Source: RGIG5675 sp050943435 (lineage in GTDB: Bacteria > Bacillota > Clostridia > Oscillospirales > Ruminococcaceae). From it: a DNA stretch of 29,403 nucleotides. Below are positions 1-8,810 of the stretch, in pieces. The DNA lies in NCBI GenBank assembly GCA_050943435.1, contig JBMNPE010000010.1, positions 1-29,403 of the forward strand. Direction: 5' to 3'. The first letter of the stretch is position 1; every line of letters begins with the position of its first letter. Position numbers and translations under genes: made by a program. The notes under the pieces were generated by a model. It was not told the origin of the DNA, did not search any database, and saw only the letters and a program-made list of their open reading frames with translations.

Positions 1-465
1 CTGCTCCTTGAAGCAGCAATATGGTCTGCATTCACAAATGAGGACTCATCCTCATGGCCGAGGACCGAGGATACGGGTCAGCTCACTATCAGCACAGTTA
101 TAGTCGACAGGTACGCGGAGAAAATGTACGGGCCCGACTACAAGCTTACCCACAGGACATTTTCCGATGTTTCCAACAGCGAAGTGATCTTCGAGTACGA
201 CAGTGAGAACGAATATTATATTCTCCCGATAACAAGCCTGGCCGGAAGCTATTCCCCTGTTGTAGAGCAGATCACCACCGACGGCAATACAAAGACGCTG
301 CACATTGCCTATCTTTCATCAGCCGACACCGAAGAGCAGCAGTACAACGGCGAAGTAGACCAGAACAATGTTGTTAAGTACATGGATTACGTATTAGTAA
401 GGATATCAAACGACTACTATCTGTATTCCGTCAAGAGCTCGACAAGCAGCAGTAGCAGCAGCTGA
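1..465 (+). CDS. Hypothetical protein, C-terminal part (5' end outside window)
   Basis: The reading frame is open from the first base, so the visible 154 residues are the C-terminal part of a longer protein that starts outside the window. No enzymatic motif is recognised. The visible part is polar, rich in Tyr, Asp, Glu and Ser, with beta-strand-like alternation, and ends in a low-complexity serine tail encoded by repeated AGC/AGT codons. No membrane segment is present in this part. Composition suggests an extracytoplasmic or surface-associated protein, as is common for Bacillota hypotheticals, but this is inference. An inner ATG at 124 is not needed as a start because the frame continues upstream. 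The gene is convergent with the glycosyltransferase at 517-3006 and shares a hairpin terminator with it. Confidence 0.7.
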   Translation: MLLEAAIWSAFTNEDSSSWPRTEDTGQLTISTVIVDRYAEKMYGPDYKLTHRTFSDVSNSEVIFEYDSENEYYILPITSLAGSYSPVVEQITTDGNTKTLHIAYLSSADTEEQQYNGEVDQNNVVKYMDYVLVRISNDYYLYSVKSSTSSSSSS

Positions 466-489
466 AATGCATCTTCCTACTGATCGTCT

Positions 490-514
490 GCCCGGATGTA
501 ATAGTCATCCGGGC
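490..514. terminator. Bidirectional hairpin terminator between convergent genes
   Basis: A perfect 9-bp stem (GCCCGGATG / CATCCGGGC) with a 7-base loop lies between two convergent stop codons (465 and 517). The flank on the + side is TATCATTTT, a modest U-tract. Position and symmetry suit termination of both genes. Confidence 0.75.
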
Positions 515-516
515 TA

Positions 517-3006
517 TCATTTTGACCAGAGGTATTTCATTTCAAAGCCGCTGTTGTAGAACGGATCGCCTTCAATAAACAGCTTGTTCCATTTTGATTT
601 AAATAATTCATCAACTGTTTCTTCCGGGTCAAGTTTTTCATCCTCTGAAATAATCCACTCAGAGAATGGGGTATATACAGATAATTTTCCCGATCTCAGG
701 CAGAAGTCATAGCCGGAAAACACACCATGGAATTTGTCATCAAATCCCTTAAGTTTTAAATATGTGTCCCTGGAAGCCATCATGCACAGGGGGCTGATTG
801 CGCTGTAATCACAGCAGACCATTGGTCTGGCGAGATAGCCCGGGTCTTCTCTATATACTCCTTCAAAGGTATTTCTTGCCTTTCCGTATTTTTCGAAAAC
901 CACCCCGGCATGAAATACGGTTCCGTTGTGCCTCAGTATTCTGGCCCCTACTGTCCCGACATCTTTACGCATGGCTATTCCGAGCATTTCCTCAATGGAA
1001 TCGGGCCTGATCATTGTCAGGCTGGAATCAAGAAAGAGGATGAAATCCCCGGACGCCTTTTGGGCTCCGATGTTATACTGGGAAGCCATTGTGTTCCCGC
1101 TTCCGCAATTTACGGCAATGATATCAATGCCATATTGGTTTTTAAGGCGGACAATGGCATCTGCAATTGTGCTGTCGCCGTATTTTTTCTCAGTCAGCGG
1201 CAGAATTATTTCAATGTTTCTGTGAGATTCAATCTTCAGAATGGATTCAAGGCAATTAGAAATTCTTTCTGCTGATTTGTCCCCAGACAATACTATCGAT
1301 ACAGAATTCTTGTCATCAACTGCATATACAGTCCGGTACTGCCCATAGAGGGGTTTGGGGTACATTCTGCTTTCAGCATTGATCCCCTGTCTCACAAGAT
1401 GCTCGTCCAGTGCCCTTTTCCCTGCCTCGTAGCAGTAGAGTTTGCTCTCTGGGTTTTCAGCAGTAGATTTTCCATGCATTCTCCAGTGATACAGCACTCT
1501 TGAGAGATGCTTGATATTCTCTGCCTTCTCCGTGCACCTCAGAATGACGTCAAAATCCTGGGATCCATCGAATCTGCTCCTGAATCCCCCTATTTCTTTA
1601 ATCAGTTCAGCTTTTACTACAAACAAGTGTGTTATGTAATTGTCTGACCTCAATAAATCTATTGAGAAATCCGGCTTGAAATTCGGATCCCTGAATATTT
1701 TGTCTTTTGTTGAATACTTGTCCTCGTCAGTATAGACGACATCGCATCCGGTCCCGTATATGGCCTTTGCAACCTGATAGAGCGCATCCGGCTCGAGGAA
1801 GTCATCATGGTCGAAGAGGGCAATATAATCGCCTGTAGCTATATCAAGGGCCCTGTTTGTATTGCCTGATATCCCGTAGTTTTCACTTAGATAGACGGCT
1901 TTTATCCTAGAGTCTCTGGATGAGTATTCCCTGATTATCCTTCTGGCAGGGCTGTCTTCCTCACTGCCGTCGGCAATGCACAGCTCCCAGTTTGAATAGC
2001 TTTGGTTGATAACAGAATTCAGCATCCTTTTCAGGAAGGCCGGCGGGGTGTTAAAAGCCGGGACCAGAAGTGAGATTTTGAGTTTTTCCTCTAATCCGGA
2101 TTCCTTCTGGGCTTTCAGCTCTTTATTCGAAATCGCATGTGCCCTCAGCCAGAAATCGTAATCTCCCCTGTCCATCTGGGACCTTGCAATATAATAGGCC
2201 TTCCTGACTCCGCATGTTTTTCCGTTATCCCTGATTGACTTGAGAACATGCTTGAAAATATACGGTTTCAGGAACTGTATGCCCCTGTAGAACTTTGCAT
2301 GTCCTGCATTTCCATTGCTCAGGGGGATCTTAAACAGGGCTTCTTCCGAGGATGTCCTGGTTTTTATAAAATATGTATTTCCTTCCCCGAAGGGAAATAC
2401 GATTTTAAATCCCTTTTCCGGGACATCCTTTAAATCTATCAGCAGTTCTTTCGGCTCAGGGCAGAATGTCCCGTAAACCTGATGCTCTATTTCATTGCCG
2501 TCACTGTCGACAACATGAAATTCTATCTCATCCCCTGAAGGATCATCTGCCCACCCGAATACGGTGCATTCCCCGGATCCCCTGTCAAATACAGGTGCTT
2601 CGATGAAACAGAGCACTGTCCTTGAGTGAAGGGTGAACCTGTCTATTCTTCTGCCGCTGACTCCCCATATATTCTCTTCATCACCGTTCACTGCTGCGGC
2701 AAGATCAATAGTCTGGATCTTTTCTCTATAATTTTCGAGGCATATCACAAACCCGCATTCTTCGGCATTTGATTTGAGAATGGCTTCGTCATATATACCG
2801 TTTTTATTGAATACAGGAATCAGTGCTGAAACAACATCCGGCCTGCTTTCATGGTTGACCAGGCATTCTGTTTTTTCCCCGTTGATCCTGAGATAAATTT
2901 CCGGGACAGATGCATCATCCGCGAGGCACCATCCCCTGAGCCTGACTGTGGAGCCGCTCTCAGTTTCATTTATTAACAGCCTGTCTATAGAATGCTTGAT
3001 TTTCAT
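517..3006 (-). CDS. Large glycosyltransferase, two GT2 domains with N-terminal beta modules
   Basis: The 829-residue protein has a GT-A (family GT2) domain from about residue 310: a strand-forming LLVPAFN start, the acceptor-loop region, and the DHDD metal/nucleotide-sugar motif at about 399-402, followed by a GG-F and an ED-like region. A second, more degenerate GT2-like domain runs from about 568 to 800 and includes FLDSS in place of a clear DXD. The first ~230 residues hold two related beta-rich modules, each with a G-W-x-x-D-D type motif (near 25 and 151). No membrane segment is evident, so it probably acts on the cytoplasmic side in surface polysaccharide or wall glycopolymer synthesis. 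The start ATG has a weak AGGAAT ribosome site. The sugar donor and acceptor cannot be predicted. Confidence 0.85.
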   Translation of the reverse strand: MKIKHSIDRLLINETESGSTVRLRGWCLADDASVPEIYLRINGEKTECLVNHESRPDVVSALIPVFNKNGIYDEAILKSNAEECGFVICLENYREKIQTIDLAAAVNGDEENIWGVSGRRIDRFTLHSRTVLCFIEAPVFDRGSGECTVFGWADDPSGDEIEFHVVDSDGNEIEHQVYGTFCPEPKELLIDLKDVPEKGFKIVFPFGEGNTYFIKTRTSSEEALFKIPLSNGNAGHAKFYRGIQFLKPYIFKHVLKSIRDNGKTCGVRKAYYIARSQMDRGDYDFWLRAHAISNKELKAQKESGLEEKLKISLLVPAFNTPPAFLKRMLNSVINQSYSNWELCIADGSEEDSPARRIIREYSSRDSRIKAVYLSENYGISGNTNRALDIATGDYIALFDHDDFLEPDALYQVAKAIYGTGCDVVYTDEDKYSTKDKIFRDPNFKPDFSIDLLRSDNYITHLFVVKAELIKEIGGFRSRFDGSQDFDVILRCTEKAENIKHLSRVLYHWRMHGKSTAENPESKLYCYEAGKRALDEHLVRQGINAESRMYPKPLYGQYRTVYAVDDKNSVSIVLSGDKSAERISNCLESILKIESHRNIEIILPLTEKKYGDSTIADAIVRLKNQYGIDIIAVNCGSGNTMASQYNIGAQKASGDFILFLDSSLTMIRPDSIEEMLGIAMRKDVGTVGARILRHNGTVFHAGVVFEKYGKARNTFEGVYREDPGYLARPMVCCDYSAISPLCMMASRDTYLKLKGFDDKFHGVFSGYDFCLRSGKLSVYTPFSEWIISEDEKLDPEETVDELFKSKWNKLFIEGDPFYNSGFEMKYLWSK

Positions 3007-3048
3007 ATGCTTATTCCTATCGAAGGGTCCTTATTGCAATTAAACGGT

Positions 3049-3054
3049 ATTATA
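3049..3054 (-). promoter_or_regulatory. Candidate -10 box for the glycosyltransferase gene
   Basis: On the minus strand a TATAAT lies about 43 bases before the start codon at 3006 and just downstream of the terminator at 3080-3115. No good -35 is found at 16-18 bases, so the call is tentative. Confidence 0.35.
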
Positions 3055-3079
3055 CATGACAAACCATAATAATTCCTTA

Positions 3080-3115
3080 AAAGAACACAGCACTTTAAAA
3101 AGTGCTGTGTTCTTT
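3080..3115. terminator. Strong hairpin terminator at the end of the eleven-gene operon
   Basis: A perfect 15-bp inverted repeat (arms 3080-3094 and 3101-3115, sequence AAAGAACACAGCACT and its complement) encloses TTAAAA. It follows the stop of the last YjbQ gene (3145) on the minus strand, with TTTT-rich sequence at the outer end. It separates that operon from the glycosyltransferase promoter. Confidence 0.85.
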
Positions 3116-3144
3116 GACTTTTCAGTTCAGGGGAATTGTACAAA

Positions 3145-3558
3145 TCAGATATCCGGGAACACCTTGACAGTGAACTGCCTGTCCCTCGGTCCGTCGAATT
3201 CGAGGAACACGACTCCCTGGGAGGATCCCAGCATAGCCTTCCCGTCCTCTACAATCAGCGGGACGGTCACTCCGATCAGCGCAGTCTTGATGTGTCCCGC
3301 GGCATCTGTCGGGGTGTCGAAGGTGTGGTGGAAATCGTTCCTCGTCGGGACTATCACGTCCAGCTGCTCCTGGATGTCCACGTGGCCCCTCTTGTCCCAG
3401 AAGCTCGTGACTGCTATTCCGGCCGTAGTGTGAGAGCAGTGGACGATGCAGAACCCGCTCCTGATCCCGCTCTTCCTGACTATATCCTGGACCTCGTGGG
3501 TAATGTCGGTGACTCCATTGAATTCCGTGCGGAGATGTCTTGTTTCCATATATGCCAT
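3145..3558 (-). CDS. YjbQ/UPF0047 family protein (paralogue 1, His-complete)
   Basis: This 137-residue protein has the full YjbQ fold length. YjbQ proteins are small trimeric proteins; some have weak thiamine-phosphate synthase activity in complementation, but the true role is unknown. The conserved histidines are present: H43 in HTTAG, H78 after the NDF segment, and H89 in AAGHIK. The C-terminal E-F-D-G-P-R block is kept. The family's usual GTWQ block is replaced by GSSQG. The start chosen is the ATG at 3558, eight bases after GGGAGG; longer readings run into the upstream SIS gene without a ribosome site. It is the last gene of the operon, 14 bases after its SIS partner, and is followed by a strong terminator. 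Confidence 0.9.
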   Translation of the reverse strand: MAYMETRHLRTEFNGVTDITHEVQDIVRKSGIRSGFCIVHCSHTTAGIAVTSFWDKRGHVDIQEQLDVIVPTRNDFHHTFDTPTDAAGHIKTALIGVTVPLIVEDGKAMLGSSQGVVFLEFDGPRDRQFTVKVFPDI

Positions 3559-3572
3559 ATGCTCCGCCTCCC

Positions 3573-4775
3573 TTATTTCACGATGACGAGCTCGCTCTTT
3601 GTGAATCTCGCCGCTCCGACGTCCAGACTCTGCCTGCTCGTCGCATTTTCGTATCTGCGGTAAGGCGACTCTTCCCTCAAAAGCCCCGTAAAGGCTGCGA
3701 CAAAATCCATCGGGAGATGCTCCATGAGTGGATTTGCCCACTTGTACTCAGGCTTCGGTAGGGAGAATACCTCGGCATCATCGGGGAACAGCTTTTGGTC
3801 GGTGTCAGTGATCACAACCACAGGCCGCCCCATGTCCACTGCCACGTTTATCGTTTCAAGGTCCCTGCTGAATGAGGGCGAGGAAGTATTTGCCACGATG
3901 AATGTCCCGACCTTTGAAGGAGTTCTGTTGAAGTAATTGATGTGGTTCCAGTCCTCGGCATCATCATTGGTAGTGAGGCCTCCGAACGACTCGACCATCT
4001 TTGCCGAACCGAAGAATGCTGTTGCATAATCGGCACCTTCTCCGATGAAGTCCATCAGATCGACTCCGTCCTCTTCCCACCTGCGGGAGATGTCAAAGGC
4101 GTGCTCCTCTATCTCGGCTATCACGGAAGCCTTAAAGCTGTTCGCATATTCGAGTGCAGCCATGCGCTGCTTATCGGCCTCTTCCCAGCTTATCTGGCCC
4201 TTGCATGCACTCATGTAGAGCCCGAATACCATGAGCGACCAGACCGACGCCTGGTAGGATCTCACATTCGGCACGTTTTTCTCACTCGGTGCCATCTGGT
4301 AGTCTATGACATGCTCTGCAGTCTGAGCGAAGATTCCGCTCGGATTGTTTGTAAAAGCCGCGGAATGTCCTCCGAGCTCGTTGATCCTGGCAAGTGCTTC
4401 CCTCGGCCTCACCGGGTTTCCGGATACCGAAGTTGCACATACTAGATAGCTTCCAACTGTCAGGGGATCCCATCCGAGATATGTGTTGTAATACCTCGTG
4501 AACTCGATGTTCCTTAGCGCCTCTGTCGGGGTGCCCGGAGCCATCCCCGTTCCCTTGAACGTCTCGGTGTTCTCAAACACCGGTTTCGCCGCTATTCCTG
4601 CACAGTAGCTGTCCCCGCAGCCCGTAAGGATAACATTTCTTATCTTCTTAATCTCGTCCTCGGGATAAGCTGCATGCATATAGTCAAACGTCTGGGTGGC
4701 CCCAAAGCTGTTGATGTGCCTCACGTTGTTCCTCAGTTCTCTGAGCATCCCGCTGTCCATTTCGTTGTGCTTCAT
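3573..4775 (-). CDS. Double-SIS-domain sugar-phosphate isomerase/deglycase-like protein 1
   Basis: The 400-residue protein has two SIS (sugar isomerase) domains, as in the GlmS isomerase half or the fructosamine-6-phosphate deglycase FrlB. The first phosphate-binding loop is T-G-C-G-D-S-Y at about 51-57, and the SxSGN loop is at about 116-120. The second half carries an E-D-W-N-H-I-N-Y-F block at about 274-282 that recurs in all four paralogues and may hold the catalytic acid/base. The start at 4775 follows GAGGAGGGG; upstream extension would overlap the preceding YjbQ gene. It has an insertion (about residues 75-90) relative to the other copies. The substrate is unknown. It lies between two YjbQ genes in one operon, with gaps of about 14 bases. 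Confidence 0.87.
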   Translation of the reverse strand: MKHNEMDSGMLRELRNNVRHINSFGATQTFDYMHAAYPEDEIKKIRNVILTGCGDSYCAGIAAKPVFENTETFKGTGMAPGTPTEALRNIEFTRYYNTYLGWDPLTVGSYLVCATSVSGNPVRPREALARINELGGHSAAFTNNPSGIFAQTAEHVIDYQMAPSEKNVPNVRSYQASVWSLMVFGLYMSACKGQISWEEADKQRMAALEYANSFKASVIAEIEEHAFDISRRWEEDGVDLMDFIGEGADYATAFFGSAKMVESFGGLTTNDDAEDWNHINYFNRTPSKVGTFIVANTSSPSFSRDLETINVAVDMGRPVVVITDTDQKLFPDDAEVFSLPKPEYKWANPLMEHLPMDFVAAFTGLLREESPYRRYENATSRQSLDVGAARFTKSELVIVK

Positions 4776-4789
4776 TGGTGCCCCTCCTC

Positions 4790-5197
4790 TCATTCGCCCA
4801 TGACGGCGATGCAGTACTTCCTGGCCCTCGGTCCGTCGTACTCCATGAAGAAGTACCCGAGCTTGCCGTCGGAAACCATCTTTCCGTCCTTTACTATGCC
4901 TGTTATCGAATTCCCGAAAAGCCCGCACTTGATGTGCCCTGCCGCGTCGTCCGGGGATTCCTCGTGCCTGAAGTTGATCCTCGAGGGCACAACCCTCTTA
5001 ACCTCGTGCATAAGGTCTTCCCTGACCTCGACTGGTCCTCCGGTCGTCGCCATGACGCCTGCAGTGGAGTGCGGGACCTCTACGACTATGAGGCCGTTCT
5101 TTACTCCGCTCTTTTCCAGGACCCTCTTCATCTCCGGGGTTATATCGGTCACAGAGTTCTTTTCTGTCGTGAGCTCTATCGTTTCAGTGTAGAACAT
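4790..5197 (-). CDS. YjbQ/UPF0047 family protein (paralogue 2, His-complete)
   Basis: The protein has 135 residues. Conserved family residues are H43 in HSTAG, H78 (FRH) and H88 (AAGHIK), followed by E-Y-D-G-P-R near the C-terminus. The GTWQ block typical of UPF0047 is GKLGY here, the most altered of the five. The start ATG follows GAGGAGG with a 7-base gap. It lies 12 bases after the SIS2 stop and 14 bases before the SIS1 start, so translation is probably coupled to both. The three-His set suggests a working active site, possibly metal-binding; the reaction is not known. Confidence 0.9.
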   Translation of the reverse strand: MFYTETIELTTEKNSVTDITPEMKRVLEKSGVKNGLIVVEVPHSTAGVMATTGGPVEVREDLMHEVKRVVPSRINFRHEESPDDAAGHIKCGLFGNSITGIVKDGKMVSDGKLGYFFMEYDGPRARKYCIAVMGE

Positions 5198-5209
5198 ATT
5201 CCTGCCTCC

Positions 5210-6361
5210 TCAGACGATCTTTATCTCGGTGCGGCCGCGGAGCCTGTTGCTGCCGAGATCGCTCTGCCATATGGGATCGTCCCTCCTGAACTGCTGTATC
5301 CCTTTGAGGGTGGATATATAGTCGGCTACTAGCGCGAAGCACCAGTGCTGCATCATGGGCTCCATCCAGGAATACTTGGGCTTCGGAGTAGTGAACACCT
5401 CAAATCCCTCGGGGAATTCATCAGCAGCCGTGTCTGTGACCACAATAGCAGGGCTTCCCAGGAGTTTTACCGTGTTTGCCGTCTCCTTGAGCCTGTTGAA
5501 GGACGGAGTGTCGGAATTTGCTACAATCACGCGGCCGATTTTTTCCGGTTCCTTTAAGAAGAAGTTGATGTGGTTCCAGTCCTCGGAATCGTCGTATGTC
5601 GTGTATCCGCCAAACGCTTCAAGGACTTTTGCGGATCCCATGAATGCCGTGGCGTAATCCGCATAGTCGCCTATGAAGTCATAGGCCTTGAGGTCTTTCC
5701 AAATTCCTGCGATCCTGAAAGCCGTGTCGTTGTATTCTTCCATCCTGCCCTGGAATTCGTCCGCATACTTCTGGATCTCGGCATTTATGTCAGCCCACTC
5801 GTTCTGGCTTATCCTGTTTCTGGCCCTGCCTATCCTGATTGCCATGACCATGAGGCAGATTATCGAGCCGATGTAGCTGTTGGCCCCCGGTCCGTAGGGG
5901 GTGCCTTCAGGAAGCCCCATATACATGACATGCCTTGCAATCTTTGCAGTTGGGGAGTCCGGCCTGTCAGTAATAAGGATCGTGTTTGCATGGTATTTAT
6001 TTGCCCTCTCGAGGGCTTCCTGCACTCTTGCGGGATTTCCGGAGACTGATATCCCTATTACCATCGGGGTATTTGGGGAATATCCGAGCTGCTTGGAGCT
6101 CATTATCCTGGAAAATTCTATGCATCTCCAGACTTCGGTCCTCACTCCTGCAACCTTTTCGAAAACAGGCTGCATTGCAAGCCCTGCACAGTAGCTGTCT
6201 CCGCAGCCGGTGATTATTATCTTCTGAGCATCGAAAATCTCCTTTGCCGGAAGCACGTCCCCGAGCTGGCCGTTCCTGACCGTTTCCAGCACGGAGCGGA
6301 CGACGTCGGAGCACACCCACGACTGCTGGGCGAGAGAGCATTCGTAATCTTTTCTGTTCAT
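5210..6361 (-). CDS. Double-SIS-domain sugar-phosphate isomerase/deglycase-like protein 2
   Basis: The 383-residue paralogue of the 3573-4775 gene has T-G-C-G-D-S-Y at about 51-57, S-V-S-G-N-P at 105-110 and S-E-D-W-N-H-I-N-F-F at 259-268. Both SIS phosphate-binding loops look intact, so it is probably a functional sugar-phosphate isomerase or deglycase. The ATG at 6361 is preceded by GGGAGG. It is the first gene of the SIS-YjbQ-SIS-YjbQ tail of the operon and sits 20 bases after an atypical PfkB gene. FrlB (fructoselysine-6-phosphate deglycase) is a precedent for a double-SIS enzyme working beside a PfkB kinase; that this one acts on an Amadori-type substrate is inference. Confidence 0.88.
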   Translation of the reverse strand: MNRKDYECSLAQQSWVCSDVVRSVLETVRNGQLGDVLPAKEIFDAQKIIITGCGDSYCAGLAMQPVFEKVAGVRTEVWRCIEFSRIMSSKQLGYSPNTPMVIGISVSGNPARVQEALERANKYHANTILITDRPDSPTAKIARHVMYMGLPEGTPYGPGANSYIGSIICLMVMAIRIGRARNRISQNEWADINAEIQKYADEFQGRMEEYNDTAFRIAGIWKDLKAYDFIGDYADYATAFMGSAKVLEAFGGYTTYDDSEDWNHINFFLKEPEKIGRVIVANSDTPSFNRLKETANTVKLLGSPAIVVTDTAADEFPEGFEVFTTPKPKYSWMEPMMQHWCFALVADYISTLKGIQQFRRDDPIWQSDLGSNRLRGRTEIKIV

Positions 6362-6381
6362 GTGATTCCTCCCATATAATT

Positions 6382-7314
6382 TCAGTGCTTGAGCTGCTGG
6401 TAAAGTTCCTTTGCCTTGTCCATTGCCTGTTTTCTTGTGGAGTCGTCAATGACAGGGTAAGGCCCGTACTGCTGCACGTTGTATCCTGCCACGACATTTC
6501 CCCAGATGCCGTTCATGAGGATGTCGAAGCCCTCGAAGTATGCCCACGCAGCAGCTGCAGTAGATGAATTGCCGCATCCCGTGGGGTCTATTTCCTGTTC
6601 ATGCGGAACGATATTGACCACAGGCACGAATTCCGCCTTCCCGTCTTCCACCATGTATGCTCCTTTGGAGCCCACCCTGTAATAGCAGGGCTTTCCGAGC
6701 TCCATTATCTTTTTTATGGTGCTCTCTTCATCTTGGGTTTCGAAAAGCTCATAGCTCTCCGGCCTGTTGAGGGAATAGATGTCGGTGTACTTGTCGATGA
6801 AATCGAAGGTCCACTCCCTCCCGTTCTTGAACCTCGAGCCGGGATTGTACTCCCACATGAGCCCGAACCCGTATTTCTTCTTTAATGCCTCGAACTTCTC
6901 GAGGTCCTTCCCTTCCGGCGGAACAAGCATGTACATGCCCTTGCAGTCCTCGAGGAAGGGCTCATAGTCGTCAGGAACCACTGCCGCCACACCTTCGTCG
7001 TGGGCGGCAGTCTTCGGGTCGTATATGGAATACTCCACAAAAGTCCCGTTTTCGAGATATACAAGCTCGTTATATAGGGTCTTGTACAGCCTCCCGCAGA
7101 GGCCGTCCCTGCTCATGCCGTTGCGGTCAAACCACTTTCCGTAATAATCGTCAAAATCAGGCCCAACCGTCGCAGACAGCATGCTTTCCTTTGTCCCGAG
7201 GTACATACCCTCGAGGGCAAACATTCCACATCCGCCCATGACGCCGTCCACGAGACTTCCGTTCTTATACCAGATCCTGTTGGTGATGACCGATCCGGCA
7301 GCAATGTATTTCAT
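6382..7314 (-). CDS. Atypical PfkB/ribokinase-fold protein with GCGN in place of GAGD (1)
   Basis: The 310-residue protein has the size and order of a PfkB sugar kinase: an N-terminal strand A-A-G-S-V, a GG turn near 27-28, and the C-terminal anion-hole motif at 243-250. That motif reads D-P-T-G-C-G-N-S rather than the family's D-T-x-G-A-G-D, so the Asp normally used as catalytic base is Asn (N249). The same change occurs in the gene at 14922-15878, which argues against a sequencing error. It may be a kinase with altered chemistry or a binding/regulatory pseudokinase. The ATG at 7314 has GGGGAGG seven bases upstream. It lies between the tautomerase and SIS2 in the operon. Confidence 0.85.
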   Translation of the reverse strand: MKYIAAGSVITNRIWYKNGSLVDGVMGGCGMFALEGMYLGTKESMLSATVGPDFDDYYGKWFDRNGMSRDGLCGRLYKTLYNELVYLENGTFVEYSIYDPKTAAHDEGVAAVVPDDYEPFLEDCKGMYMLVPPEGKDLEKFEALKKKYGFGLMWEYNPGSRFKNGREWTFDFIDKYTDIYSLNRPESYELFETQDEESTIKKIMELGKPCYYRVGSKGAYMVEDGKAEFVPVVNIVPHEQEIDPTGCGNSSTAAAAWAYFEGFDILMNGIWGNVVAGYNVQQYGPYPVIDDSTRKQAMDKAKELYQQLKH

Positions 7315-7331
7315 GCGTCCATCCTCCCCTT

Positions 7332-7562
7332 TCAGTCCATCTTGTATCCGGGTTCCACTAGAAGCCTCATTCCCGGGCCGTGCATTTCAGTGTCCCACAC
7401 GTCCCTCTTCCAGTTCTCCTGGCTCACTTCTGCAATGGATACTGAAACAGCTTCCCGGGGAACGCTGAAGCATCTCACGACATCATCAGCAATCGCGTTT
7501 GCAAGCTCCTTCTTCTCTTCCTCAGAGTGGCCCGGATAGGCCCTTATTGTGATGTGCGGCAT
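7332..7562 (-). CDS. 4-oxalocrotonate tautomerase family protein (PptA-like)
   Basis: A 76-residue protein begins M-P-H-I; after Met removal the catalytic Pro1 typical of the 4-OT family is exposed. Length and the C-terminal pattern (W-D-x-E-M ... P-G-Y-x-M) resemble E. coli PptA (YdcE). Such enzymes interconvert keto and enol forms. The ribosome site AAGGAGG is nine bases before the start. It is located between the iron alcohol dehydrogenase and the atypical PfkB gene, which suggests that a keto/enol or unsaturated intermediate occurs in the pathway. The substrate is not predictable. Confidence 0.88.
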   Translation of the reverse strand: MPHITIRAYPGHSEEEKKELANAIADDVVRCFSVPREAVSVSIAEVSQENWKRDVWDTEMHGPGMRLLVEPGYKMD

Positions 7563-7576
7563 AAAAGCTTCCTCCT

Positions 7577-8761
7577 TCAGTGTGCTGCTGCTTTGTATAT
7601 CTTCAATATATCCTCTTTATATAGCACCTTGAAGCATCCGATATGGCCTTTCCTGTCCTCAGCCTCGGCCATTTCAGACATCTTCTCTAGCTGATCTGTT
7701 GGTATATTGTAGTCCGAGAAGCAGACCGGAAGCTTGAGGTCGTTCTTGAAGAACTTCTCAAGAGCGTCGATGCCCCTGAGGGCATCCTCTTCGTCATTGC
7801 CTGTGGGCTTTATATCGAACACCTTGTCCGCATACCTCACAAACCTCCAGAGATGCTCCTTGTACACATATCTCATCCAGTACGGCGTGATTATAGAGAG
7901 GGATGCACCGTGAGGTGTGTCGTAGAGGGCCGAGAGCTCATTTGCTATGTTGTGTGAGGCCCAGTCCTGGTTTCTGCCCACGCCTACAGTGTTGTTGTGG
8001 GCCACCGTGCCGATCCACATGATCTCAGCGCGGTATCTGTAGCTCTTGGGTTCCTTCATGACTGCGCTTCCGAATGTCACAAGTGCCTTCATCAGTCCTT
8101 CGAGCATGAAGTCTATCGTGTTGAGTTCGTCGTCATCGGAGAAATACCTCTCCATCATGTGGGAAAACATATCCGCGATCCCGCATGCGGTTATAAACGG
8201 CGGGAGCGAGAGAGTTAAGTTCGGGTTCATGAATGCTATCTTCGGCCTGATTGCCTCTGAACTTGTGAGAAACTTTGACTGAGTCTCCTCATTGCAGATG
8301 ACGGAAACAGCACCTGATTCGCTTCCTGTTGCCGGCAGAGTGAGGATGACTGCAACAGGCAGTGCCTTCTCAATATGGGCCTTGCCGAGGAAGAAGTCCC
8401 ACACATCCCCGTCATAGAGGGCTCCTGCTGCCACGGCCTTTGCAGTGTCTATGCTGCTCCCTCCGCCTATGGCCAGCATCCAGTCTATCTTTTCCCTGCG
8501 CACCAGGTCGATGCCTTCCCTCACCTTGGTAAGCCTCGGATTGGGCTTGACTCCCGGAAGTTCATATGTCTGGAGCCCGCTCTTAGCCAGAAGGTCCTCC
8601 ACATGGGCGAGGAGCCCTGTGTCATACAGGAATTTTCCCGAATCGTGTACGATGAGTACCTTTTTGGCACCTTCCTTTTTCAGTTCCTCTCCGACGTGCT
8701 CATGGGCATCATCGCCGAATACGAACCTTGTGGAAACCACATGTCTGAAATTTTTAAGCAT
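7577..8761 (-). CDS. Iron-containing alcohol dehydrogenase (group III)
   Basis: The 394-residue protein has the nucleotide-binding G-G-G-S-S-I-D at 99-105 and the four metal ligands of the family: D197, H201 (G-I-A-D-M-F-S-H), H270 and H284 (P-H-G-A). Overall it resembles the clostridial butanol dehydrogenase/YqhD branch, which reduces short aldehydes with NAD(P)H in the cytoplasm. The start ATG follows AGAGGTG. In this operon it probably reduces or oxidises an aldehyde or ketone released from a sugar-derived substrate. A small C4-G hairpin lies between this gene and the HAD gene. Confidence 0.92.
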   Translation of the reverse strand: MLKNFRHVVSTRFVFGDDAHEHVGEELKKEGAKKVLIVHDSGKFLYDTGLLAHVEDLLAKSGLQTYELPGVKPNPRLTKVREGIDLVRREKIDWMLAIGGGSSIDTAKAVAAGALYDGDVWDFFLGKAHIEKALPVAVILTLPATGSESGAVSVICNEETQSKFLTSSEAIRPKIAFMNPNLTLSLPPFITACGIADMFSHMMERYFSDDDELNTIDFMLEGLMKALVTFGSAVMKEPKSYRYRAEIMWIGTVAHNNTVGVGRNQDWASHNIANELSALYDTPHGASLSIITPYWMRYVYKEHLWRFVRYADKVFDIKPTGNDEEDALRGIDALEKFFKNDLKLPVCFSDYNIPTDQLEKMSEMAEAEDRKGHIGCFKVLYKEDILKIYKAAAH

Positions 8762-8810
8762 ATTAGCACCTCTTTCTGAAATCTATGCGAGAACCCCGAA
8801 ACCGGGGATT

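Noticed and set aside
3559..3741. In-frame extension of the YjbQ1 reading frame upstream of 3558
   Set aside because: It lies inside the SIS1 gene in another frame and has no ribosome site; the ATG at 3558 follows GGGAGG and gives normal family length.
4776..4928. N-terminal extension of SIS1 by 51 residues
   Set aside because: The extra residues are a frame-shifted reading of the YjbQ2 gene; the ATG at 4775 has a strong ribosome site.
8794..8807. Small CCCCG/CGGGG hairpin between the HAD and alcohol dehydrogenase genes as a terminator
   Set aside because: The stem is only 5 bp and has no U-tract; the genes appear to be in one operon.
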